A stretch of DNA of 64,000 nucleotides, taken from assembly GCF_030813695.1 (NCBI RefSeq), contig NZ_JAUSVA010000002.1, forward strand, positions 1 to 64,000, read 5' to 3'. Below, one piece after another: positions 8,229 to 15,456 of the stretch (the stretch's first letter is position 1; each line of letters begins with the position of its first letter). The notes beneath the pieces were generated by a model that ran no database searches, had not been told where the DNA came from, and saw only the letters and a program-made list of their open reading frames with translations. Both the position numbers and the translations under genes were made by a program. Origin of the DNA: Kitasatospora herbaricolor (lineage in GTDB: Bacteria; Actinomycetota; Actinomycetes; Streptomycetales; Streptomycetaceae).

Positions 8229-9002
8229 GTGACGACCTACCGCATTTCGCAGTTGGCCGAGCGCTCCGGTGTTCCGGCCACCACGCTGCGCTTCTACGAG
8301 GACGCCGGGCTGCTGCCCGCCGACCGGACCCCGTCCGGGTACCGGATGTACGGCGAGGACGCGGTGGAGCGCCTGGCCTTCATCTCCTCGGCCAAGCTGC
8401 TGGGCCTGGCCCTGGAGGAGATCCGCGATCTCCTCGACGTCCGCGAGGAGGGGGTGTGCGCGTCGGTGCGGGCGCGGATGGTGCCCCTGGTCGCGGACCG
8501 GATCGCCGAGACGGACGGCCGGATCGCCGCACTGCGCGCGTTCTCCGCCCACCTGGCCGGTGTCCACGCCGAGCTCTCGGGCCCGGCCCCGGCCGGGGCG
8601 TGCGGACCGGACTGCGGCTGCACCATCGGCAGCACGCCGGCGGCCGGGCCGGTGCCGATCGAGCTGTCGCCGACCCGCTTGGCTCCGGCCGCCGAGCCGT
8701 GGCGGGACGTCCCGGTGGCCTGCACGCTGGGCGGCGCCGAGCTCGGTGAGCGTACCGCGCAGTGGCAGCAGCTGGTCGGTAAGGCCGATGGGCGCGAGGA
8801 CATCCCCGACGGCGTACGGCTGTCCTTCCCCGCCGGCGCCGAGCTCGCCGGTGAGGTCGCCGCCCTCGCTGCGGCCGAGCAGGGCTGCTGCGCGTTCTTC
8901 GACTTCACCCTGCACCTGACCCCGACCGCTCTCCAGCTGGAGGTACGGGCGCCCGAGTCCGCCGCCGGGATGCTGGCCGACCTCTTCGGAGCGTCCGTAT
9001 GA
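8229..9002 (+). CDS. MerR-family metal-responsive regulator
   Basis: This 257-aa protein begins with a classic MerR winged HTH (TTYRISQLAERSGVPATTLR, then FYEDAGLLPADRT, residues 1-70). A dimerisation helix with an early Cys (REEGVCASV) follows, then a Cys cluster ACGPDCGC near residue 130, positions where mercury-type MerR proteins bind metal. About 100 further residues form an extra C-terminal domain with EQGCCAFFDF, seen in actinobacterial MerR relatives. The start is GTG 8229; the upstream extension lacks family character. Its stop overlaps the ATG of the next gene (ATGA), so the two are translationally coupled. The ligand is probably Hg(II) or another thiophilic metal, by inference. Confidence 0.85.
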   Translation: MTTYRISQLAERSGVPATTLRFYEDAGLLPADRTPSGYRMYGEDAVERLAFISSAKLLGLALEEIRDLLDVREEGVCASVRARMVPLVADRIAETDGRIAALRAFSAHLAGVHAELSGPAPAGACGPDCGCTIGSTPAAGPVPIELSPTRLAPAAEPWRDVPVACTLGGAELGERTAQWQQLVGKADGREDIPDGVRLSFPAGAELAGEVAALAAAEQGCCAFFDFTLHLTPTALQLEVRAPESAAGMLADLFGASV

Positions 9003-9313
9003 CCACCTCGTCCCCGTCACCGTCTTCTCGCCCGTCCCGGCCCTGGGGCATCCTCGGTGCCGGCGCGGCCGCGATCGCTGCCTGCGCCTTGTGCTGCGCG
9101 GGCCCGCTCTTGGCCGTCCTCGGATCCATCGGCATCACCTCCGCGATCGGCTCGCTGTGGATGCCCGTACTGGCGGTGCTGGCGGTCGCCGCCGGGCTCG
9201 GCGGCCTCCTTGTCGTGCGGCGCCGCCGTGCGACAGCCTGCGGGCCGGTCCCGGCCAAGGCCGATCTCGGAATGCCTACCCTCGGCCCGGGCAGCCCGGA
9301 CCGCTTGCCCTGA
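8999..9313 (+). CDS. Small MerT-like metal transport membrane protein
   Basis: This 104-aa protein has two clear transmembrane helices: residues 17-47 (ACALCCAGPLLAVLGSIG, with a vicinal Cys pair) and residues 51-73 (WMPVLAVLAVAAGLGGLLVV), followed by an Arg-rich cytoplasmic edge and a further Cys (ATACGP). A Cys pair in the first helix is a MerT feature for mercuric ion uptake. It overlaps the MerR gene by 4 bp, so the pair forms an operon for metal sensing and handling. No merA reductase or merB lyase is present in the window. The metal specificity is inferred, not shown. Confidence 0.7.
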   Translation: MTTSSPSPSSRPSRPWGILGAGAAAIAACALCCAGPLLAVLGSIGITSAIGSLWMPVLAVLAVAAGLGGLLVVRRRRATACGPVPAKADLGMPTLGPGSPDRLP

Positions 9314-9846
9314 GCTGCTCCGGCGGCAGTAGAGGATGAACACCAATACGGCCGCCGCCCGGCGTACGTACGCACGTACGTAGGAGCAGTTCGACCCCCC
9401 GCCCTGCCCGCCACGGTCGGATCAACCACCCGGGACGTGGGCAGTGCTGATCCTTCCCTCGGGCGCCCGCAGCGGGCTGCCACCGGCGGCCCGCCCGTGC
9501 CCGAGCGGGCCGCCCCGGCCCGCTGCGGAGAACGGCCAAGGCCAGACCGGGCGAGTACACCGTCGGAATGCAACGGCCTGGACCCGGCCGCGACGGCCGG
9601 CAGGATCCGGGGGGGTCGAGCCGCTGCACACCTACCGCATCGTCCTGAACGGATTCTCCGCCCGGCGGGACGCACCCCAGCTGGGCCGGTGATGCGGGCC
9701 CTGCCCAGTGTGGAGGCGGTCGAGGTGAACGGCCGAAAGCGTCCGCTGTTGGTGACCACTGGAAGTCCCGGTCGGTGGTCACCAGGCCGCTCCTGGAATC
9801 TCATTACGCAGCGTCACTGTCGTTGGGCTTCGGGGGTGCCGTCGGG
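9314..9846. other. Intergenic region of 533 bp with an alternating purine-pyrimidine tract
   Basis: No credible gene is present; several overlapping frames lack family signatures. The 20-base tract CGTACGTACGCACGTACGTA at 9363-9382 alternates pyrimidine and purine and contains an 8-bp inverted repeat (TACGTACG, 2-base gap, CGTACGTA). The tract could adopt a cruciform or Z-form or act as a protein site. It lies 50 bp after the MerT-like gene. Confidence 0.45.
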
Positions 9847-11358
9847 TCAATTGGTCCGGAGGTGGTCGACGGCCGACTGGACCTCCTGGAGGAGAGTGTC
9901 CACGTCGGCGGTGGTGGTGAGGTAGTTGCAGAGGCAGGCGCGCAGGACGGTTTCGCCGTTGTGGCAGACGGTGGCGAGATAGGCGTGGCCACGAGCCTGG
10001 ACGCGTGCGGCCACCGCCGTGTGGAGGTCCCCTCGTGTCTCCGGGAGGCCGGTGCCGGGGCCGTCGGCCAGACGGAAGCAGACCACGGGCAGCGGGCCTT
10101 CGTTGCAGAGCTCCATGGCGGGGTGCTGCTGGACGCGCCGGCGCAGGTATCGGGCGAGGTCCTGGTAGTGCTGGAGGAGATCGGTCACTCCGGAACGGCC
10201 GAGCTGGCGCAGGGTGGCCCACAGGGTCAGGGCGCGGGTGCCTGGGCGGGTGAGCTCGATGGTGTAGTCGGACATCCAGGGCCAGTCCTGGTCGCCGTCG
10301 AGGTAGGAGGCGCGGAAAGCGAACGCGTCGCGCAACCGGGCGGGGTCGGTGACCAGGGCCGCGCCGCAGCCGACCGGTACCGACAGGCTCTTGTGCGGGT
10401 CGACCGTCAGCGAGTCGAGGTCGGCCACGCCCCGGTAGAGCGGGGCCAGTTCGGGCACGAGGGCGCCGAGCCCGCCCCAGGCGCCGTCGCCGTGGTGCCA
10501 CATGCCCTGACTGCGGCACACCCGGGTGATCGCCTCGATCGGGTCGACGGCTCCGCCGGCGGTGCTGCCGAGGTTGGACACGACGCAGAACGGCAGCAGG
10601 CCACGGGCCCGGTCGGCTTCGACCATCACCTGCAGGGCCTCGACGTCCATGCGCTGGTCCGAGGTGGTGGGCACCGTGCGCAGCCGCCACGGCGGCAGGC
10701 CGATCACGGCGGCGGCCTTGGCGACCGACATGTGGGCCTGGTCGCTGTGGTAGGCGGTCAGTCGGGCGTGGGTCCGGTCGTAGGCGGGGCCGTCGGTGGC
10801 GTCGTGGCAGCGCAGGAACCAGGTACGGGCGGCGCCCATACAGAGCAGGTTGGCCATCGAGCCGCCACTGGTCAGCACCCCGCCGGTGGTCTCTGCCATG
10901 CCCGCCAGCGAGGCCAGCTCGCGCACCACTCCTCGTTCGAGGTCCATCAGGGCGTGCTCGCCCATGCCGCAGGTCGCGTTGACGGCGGTGGCCAGCAGTT
11001 CGGCGATCACGCCGGCGGGGGACGGTGGTGAGTTGATCCAGGCGAAGAACGCGGGATGGCCGTTGCCGGTCGGGTACGGGGCGATCGCCCGGTCGACGAA
11101 CTCCAGCAGGGCTTCGAGGTCCTGGCCCTCCTGCGGCAGCACTCCGGCTGCCAGGTCCTGCCGGTGCGCCGACGGGATGGGCCGGGCCACCGGACGCTCC
11201 GTGATCTGCCCGAGGTAGTCGGCGACCCACTCGGCGGCGGCTGCCAGCTCGTCGCGGAACACCTTCGGGTGCACGGCCAGCGGCCCGGCGCCGCCACCGG
11301 CCCCCAACCGGGCCGAGGGCAGGCGAGGCGGGCGGCTGGTCTTCGACGGTGTCGACAT
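9847..11358 (-). CDS. PLP-dependent group II amino acid decarboxylase
   Basis: This 503-aa enzyme has the fold-type I layout of aromatic L-amino acid, glutamate or 2,4-diaminobutyrate decarboxylases. HPAFFAWINSPPSPAG is near residue 105, GVLTSGGSMANL near 160, SDQAHMSVAKAA supplies the PLP-stacking His near 205, the HGDGAWGG block comes next, and VDPHKSLSVPVGCG supplies the Schiff-base Lys near 320. It decarboxylates an L-amino acid to an amine in the cytoplasm; the substrate cannot be read from the motifs. ATG 11358 is chosen because the long open upstream extension is low-complexity and overlaps a non-coding GC-rich tract. No cofactor or transport partner adjoins it directly. Confidence 0.9.
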   Translation of the reverse strand: MSTPSKTSRPPRLPSARLGAGGGAGPLAVHPKVFRDELAAAAEWVADYLGQITERPVARPIPSAHRQDLAAGVLPQEGQDLEALLEFVDRAIAPYPTGNGHPAFFAWINSPPSPAGVIAELLATAVNATCGMGEHALMDLERGVVRELASLAGMAETTGGVLTSGGSMANLLCMGAARTWFLRCHDATDGPAYDRTHARLTAYHSDQAHMSVAKAAAVIGLPPWRLRTVPTTSDQRMDVEALQVMVEADRARGLLPFCVVSNLGSTAGGAVDPIEAITRVCRSQGMWHHGDGAWGGLGALVPELAPLYRGVADLDSLTVDPHKSLSVPVGCGAALVTDPARLRDAFAFRASYLDGDQDWPWMSDYTIELTRPGTRALTLWATLRQLGRSGVTDLLQHYQDLARYLRRRVQQHPAMELCNEGPLPVVCFRLADGPGTGLPETRGDLHTAVAARVQARGHAYLATVCHNGETVLRACLCNYLTTTADVDTLLQEVQSAVDHLRTN

Positions 11359-11909
11359 CGGACGGTCGCACTTTCGCTCAGGGAGTCGGCCGGACGGCCA
11401 TGATCCAGAACGACTGCCGCCCGCAAGGGTAACGGCCCCGGTCGACCCGAACCCGCCGTCCCGATTCGGGAAGAAGCGCCGGCCACTGACATCCGCGCGG
11501 GCAAGCACGACCCCGCCCGATGCCGGCTCCTGAGCCCCTGCCGCAACAAGGCCTCGATGGCGCGTCCCGGGCCGGCCACGGGACGGGACACGGCCGGGCC
11601 CGGCTACGGCGGTCCCCGCCGGCCCCAGGGCTGCGAGTGGTGCGGGGCCGGGTCGATCACCCCCGGCCCCGCACCCTGCGCCACCGCAGACCCCGGCGAA
11701 AAGCACACCCCAGCCGCGCCGGCGCTGCCACGCCGCCCGCGCCCCCCGGTCCCCCGGTCCCCCACCGCTGTGGTTGTGGCTGAACGAGGTCGGCCTGCCG
11801 TTCCACCCGCATTCCCGGGAGGCCGTGTTGCGCACCGCAACCAGCGCTGCCGGGCCGTCCTGGAGCCGCCCTCACACCTGCGGCCGAGCCGCCAGCCGCC
11901 CCACCCCGC
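11359..11909. other. Intergenic region, no gene seen
   Basis: This 550-bp very GC-rich stretch separates the decarboxylase start from the MFS exporter stop. Frames open on both strands are artefacts of base composition, with runs of Pro, Ala and Arg and no motifs. The promoter of the decarboxylase must lie in the part near 11359-11500. Confidence 0.5.
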
Positions 11910-13454
11910 CTACACCCGCGCCCCCACCCGCTCCCCCGCAGGCTCCCCCGCGCGCTCGGCCGCCGGCTCGCGCAGCAGCAGCGCAACCACTGCCCCGCCG
12001 ACCACGCCCAGCACACCGGCCACGAGGAAGGTCGTGCCCAGCGCGCCGCCGACGGCCGAGTGGATCGCCGCGTCGAGGGTCGCACGTGAGCCGGCCGGGG
12101 CGGCCGCCAGGACCGCGGCGGACCCGCCGCTGGTCACGGCGTGCGCGATCTCCGCGCCGCCCGGCAGGAGGGCGTCGACCCGAGCGCTGAAGATGCTGCC
12201 CAGCATGCCGATGCCGGCCGCGAACCCGAGCTGACGTCCCGTGTTCACCGCGCCGGCGGCCATCCCGCCGCGCTCGCGCGGGACCGCGGCCATCGCCGCG
12301 GCGACGACCGTCGGGATCGCGATGCCAGCCCCGAGCCCGATCACGGCCAGGCCGGGCAGGACCGCGGCCCATCCGGAGCTGCCGTCGAGGCCGAGCATGA
12401 GCAGATCGCCGACGCCGATGATCGCCAGGCCACCGCCGACCGTCCAGCGGGGCGACGCGCCGTGCAGCACGCGACCCAGGCCGCCGGCCACGAAGAAGGC
12501 GATCCCGCTCAGCGGCAGCGTCACCAGACCGGCCGAGATCGCGCCGAGGTCAAGCACGGTCTGCAGCCAGATCGACACGTAGATCAGGCCGGCGAAGGCC
12601 GAGATCGAGAGCAGCGCCGCGGCGATCAGCACGAGCACGAACGAGCGGCGGCGCAGCATGGCCAGGTCGAGCATCGGCTCGGCCACGCGCCGCTCGATGG
12701 CGACGAACGCGCCCAGCGCGGCGACGCAGACGGCCAGCGCCCCGAGCGTCTGCCCGGAGCCCCAGCCCTCCTCGGCGACCCGCACCAGAGCGAAGGTCAG
12801 CGCGGCCGCGGCCAGCGTGAAGGCGCCGCCTCCGGCCCAGTCGATCCGCGGGCGCTGCGGCAGGCGCGACTCGCTGAGCGTGCGCCGGGCCATGACGATC
12901 GTCGCCAGACCGATCGGGATGTTGACGAAGAAGATCCAGCGCCAGGAGAGGCCCTGGGTGAGCAGGCCACCCATGATCGGGCCGGCGGCGACCGCGGCGC
13001 CCGAGGTCGCGCCCCAGATGCCGAAGGCGGTGCCGAGATCACGGCCGCGGTAGGCCGTGTTGAGCAGGGCGATGGTCGTCGCGAGCATCGCCGCGGCGCC
13101 CGCGCCCTGCACGAACCGCGCGGCGACCAGCGGCCCGACGGACGGCGCGATGCCGCAGACCAGCGACGCGGCGACGAACACGGCGAGGCCGACGAGGTAG
13201 GTGCGGCGGCGACCGACGGCGTCGGCGATCGAGCCGACGAGGAGCAGGAGCGCGGCGAGGGCGAGCGCGTAGGCGTCGACCACCCACTGCAGGCCGGTGA
13301 ACGAGGCGTCCAGCGCGGTCGCCATGTCGGGCAGCGCGACGTTCACGATCGAGACGTCCAGGAGCAGCATGAACGTGCCCAGGCAGACCGCCAGCAGCGG
13401 CGCCCAGCGTCCGTGCCCGGGCGCGACAGCGGTGGGAGAAGCGGAAGAAGTCAT
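11910..13454 (-). CDS. DHA2-type MFS drug exporter (EmrB/QacA family)
   Basis: This 514-aa protein has about 14 hydrophobic segments. DHA2 signatures are visible: LLLDVSIVNVALPDM in TM1, the loop motif GSIADAVGRRRTY after TM2, FVQGAGAAAMLATTIAL, and the antiporter motif AAGPIMGGLL in TM5. It should act at the cytoplasmic membrane as a proton-coupled exporter of drugs or antibiotics. The start is ATG 13454, giving MTSSASPTAVAPGHGRW; the open frame upstream is antisense to the regulator gene. It is divergent from the Lrp-type regulator at 13527, which probably controls it. The C-terminus is an Arg/Glu-rich cytoplasmic tail. The substrate is unknown. Confidence 0.9.
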   Translation of the reverse strand: MTSSASPTAVAPGHGRWAPLLAVCLGTFMLLLDVSIVNVALPDMATALDASFTGLQWVVDAYALALAALLLLVGSIADAVGRRRTYLVGLAVFVAASLVCGIAPSVGPLVAARFVQGAGAAAMLATTIALLNTAYRGRDLGTAFGIWGATSGAAVAAGPIMGGLLTQGLSWRWIFFVNIPIGLATIVMARRTLSESRLPQRPRIDWAGGGAFTLAAAALTFALVRVAEEGWGSGQTLGALAVCVAALGAFVAIERRVAEPMLDLAMLRRRSFVLVLIAAALLSISAFAGLIYVSIWLQTVLDLGAISAGLVTLPLSGIAFFVAGGLGRVLHGASPRWTVGGGLAIIGVGDLLMLGLDGSSGWAAVLPGLAVIGLGAGIAIPTVVAAAMAAVPRERGGMAAGAVNTGRQLGFAAGIGMLGSIFSARVDALLPGGAEIAHAVTSGGSAAVLAAAPAGSRATLDAAIHSAVGGALGTTFLVAGVLGVVGGAVVALLLREPAAERAGEPAGERVGARV

Positions 13455-13526
13455 GCGCCGATGGTCTTGCGCACCCCCGGTCACGACCCAGCGAATCGGC
13501 GTTTCGTATAGAATCCCGCCATAATC
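13455..13526. promoter_or_regulatory. Divergent promoter region, exporter/regulator
   Basis: This 72-bp gap between divergent starts contains an AT-rich core (GTTTCGTATAGAATCCCGCC) unusual for the local base composition. TATAGAAT resembles a -10 element for the regulator. Both promoters and the regulator's own operator are expected here; the exact sites are inferred. Confidence 0.5.
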
Positions 13527-14576
13527 ATGCCTGCAAAGACGGAAACCATCACCACCGACGCGCTGGACCGCCGGATCATGAGCGCCCTCCAGTTCGACGG
13601 GCGCGCCTCGTTCCGGCGCATCGCCCAGGCGCTCGGCTCCTCGGAGCAGACGGTCGCCCGCCGATACCGGCGCCTGCGCGAGGCCGGTATCCTGCGCGTC
13701 GTCGTCCTCCCCGACCCGCGCGCGTCGCGCGAGAGCCTGTTCGTCCGCATCCGCACGGCCCCGGGCGCCGCGGAGCCTATCGGCAGCGCGCTCGCCCGCC
13801 GGCCCGATGTCTCGTGGGTCACGCTCGCCGCGGCCGGGACCGAGGTGATGTGCGCGCTGCGGGCCGACGACCCGCGCGACCGCGACGAGCTCGTCCTGAA
13901 GAACCTCCCGCGCCTGAGCCAGGTCACCGACGTCTCGACAGCCTCGCTGCTGCACGTCTTCGCCGAGACCGGCCTGCAAGAGTGGCAGGGCTTCGACGCG
14001 CGCCTGGACGCCCAGGAGATCGCCGCGCTCGGCGCCCGCTCGCGCCGCCACGTCCCCGTGCGCCGAACCGCTGACGAGCCCGGCCTCACCCCCGAAGACG
14101 ACGCGCTCCTCGCCCCGCTCGCCGCCGACGGTCGCATCTCCTACGCGGCGCTGGCCGCCGCCACCGGGCGCAACGAGAGCGCGGTCGCCCGGCGGGTCGA
14201 GGCGCTCCTGGAGCGCGGGATGCTCTTCGTCGACGTCGAGGTCGCCTACGCCCTGATCGGGTTCCGCGCGGCCGCGACGCTCTGGCTCACCGTCGCCCCG
14301 GCCGACATCCACCGGGTCGGCAGCGAGATCGCCCTGCACCCGGAGGTCGGCTTCGTCGGCGCCGTGTCCGGCCCGGCCAGCCTCGTCGTCGCCGTCACCT
14401 GTCGCGACACCGCCGACCTGTACCGCTACATCACCGAGCGCCTGGCCCCGATCACCGCGATCCGCCAGCACGAGGTCACGGTCACCGTGCGCCACCTCAA
14501 GCAGGCGGGCACCGTGATGAACGGCGACCGCCTGCCGCGCCTCTCGCCCTCGGTCGCGCGTCCGGCGGGAGGGTGA
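13527..14576 (+). CDS. Lrp/AsnC-family regulator with duplicated domains
   Basis: This 349-aa protein holds two Lrp-type units in tandem. The first HTH is at residues 10-60 (ALDRRIMSALQFDGRASFRR, then IAQALGSSEQTVARRYRRL) with an effector half to about 180. A second HTH is at about 190-240 (DALLAPLAADGRISYAALAA, then RNESAVARRVEALL), followed by a second RAM-like domain ending VTVTVRHLKQ. Duplicated Lrp proteins of this length are common in Streptomyces. It sits divergent to the MFS exporter and is the obvious candidate for its local control. ATG 13527 overlaps the AT-rich promoter core closely, so its transcript may have a very short leader. Confidence 0.85.
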   Translation: MPAKTETITTDALDRRIMSALQFDGRASFRRIAQALGSSEQTVARRYRRLREAGILRVVVLPDPRASRESLFVRIRTAPGAAEPIGSALARRPDVSWVTLAAAGTEVMCALRADDPRDRDELVLKNLPRLSQVTDVSTASLLHVFAETGLQEWQGFDARLDAQEIAALGARSRRHVPVRRTADEPGLTPEDDALLAPLAADGRISYAALAAATGRNESAVARRVEALLERGMLFVDVEVAYALIGFRAAATLWLTVAPADIHRVGSEIALHPEVGFVGAVSGPASLVVAVTCRDTADLYRYITERLAPITAIRQHEVTVTVRHLKQAGTVMNGDRLPRLSPSVARPAGG

Positions 14577-15456
14577 CGGCCCTGCCGGTCGCCTGACCTT
14601 GCGTGACTCAGCCGCTTCCGGCGTCCCACATGCCGAGGCGTCGTGCAGGTCCGAGCGGCGTTCCCACCGAACAGCGGGACGCTTGAACTGGTGGAGGAGA
14701 ATCCCCGTCACCGGCGGCGAACCGGGCCGGAGGGAAGACAGCCCCGCAACCTCGCCCGGACCCTGATCCAGGACCTCCAGGCCCGAGCCGCCACCACCAG
14801 CCCCAGCGCGCCCACGACCGCCACTACGTCAAGAGGCACCGCTGACAACGGACACCCCCGATCTTCCCGGCCCGCACAAAGGCCGCGCGCGGCGCCTGGC
14901 GACCGCGCCCGCACTGAGATCATCTGCGGCCGGAGGCGAAGCATTACCCACCGGCAACGACCTCGCCACCACCTACGGCGTGCGCACCGCCGTGGCCTTC
15001 GGCGTGTGTCTGCTCTGCCGTTGGCTGCTGCCAGGGGGAGCGCACAACCGGACCTGTTCTCCGGCCTTGCGTATCCGCCCGGCGAGGACGGCGGCCGCGA
15101 GGGCGAGGTGGGTGGCCTGGCGACGGGTCCGGTGGGCGCTCCGGTGGCCGGTCAGGACGCAGGCGTCGCAGTGCCCGGGAAGCCCGGCGGCGCTGGGGGC
15201 GGGTGACGGTCTTCTGGTGAAGCGCCCCCGTCCCGGGGACCGCACTGGGGTGGCTCACCAGCTGGCCTCGGTGGTGGGGGTGGCTCACCAGCTGGCCTCG
15301 GCGGTGGGGGTGGTTCGGGCGATGGCCTCGACGTCGAGCCACGCGCAGACCGCCGGCCCGCGCCGGCGTCCGGGGGGCAGCCGGCCGCCTGGCGGCACCG
15401 ACACTCGGACGGCGGCCGGCGCTCGCGGCGGCTCCGAGCAGGCCGGAACACCGGGG
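14577..15456. other. 880-bp non-coding or decayed tract
   Basis: No intact gene is visible. On the minus strand 14973-15245 contains a stretch (HCDACVLTGHRSAHRTRRQA) that may be a fragment of a small gene with a Cys pair, but it lacks a start and a recognised family. A tandem 30-bp repeat lies at 15251-15330. The left edge may hold the terminators of the Lrp gene, but I see no strong hairpin. Confidence 0.35.
15251..15330. repeat. Tandem 30-bp repeat, two and two-thirds copies
   Basis: The unit TGGCTCACCAGCTGGCCTCG plus 10 more bases starts at 15251 and again at 15281 with a single difference, and a degenerate third copy begins at 15311. The third copy retains GGCCTCG. It sits 130 bp downstream of the sigma-factor fusion stop codon. 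It is too short and too G-rich to be a CRISPR array. Confidence 0.7.

Noticed and set aside
13455..14711. Extension of the MFS exporter frame to 933 codons
   Set aside because: The extra part is antisense to the Lrp-type regulator, which has two clear HTH motifs.
15251..15330. CRISPR array
   Set aside because: The units are directly adjacent with no spacers and only two good copies exist; no cas gene is present.
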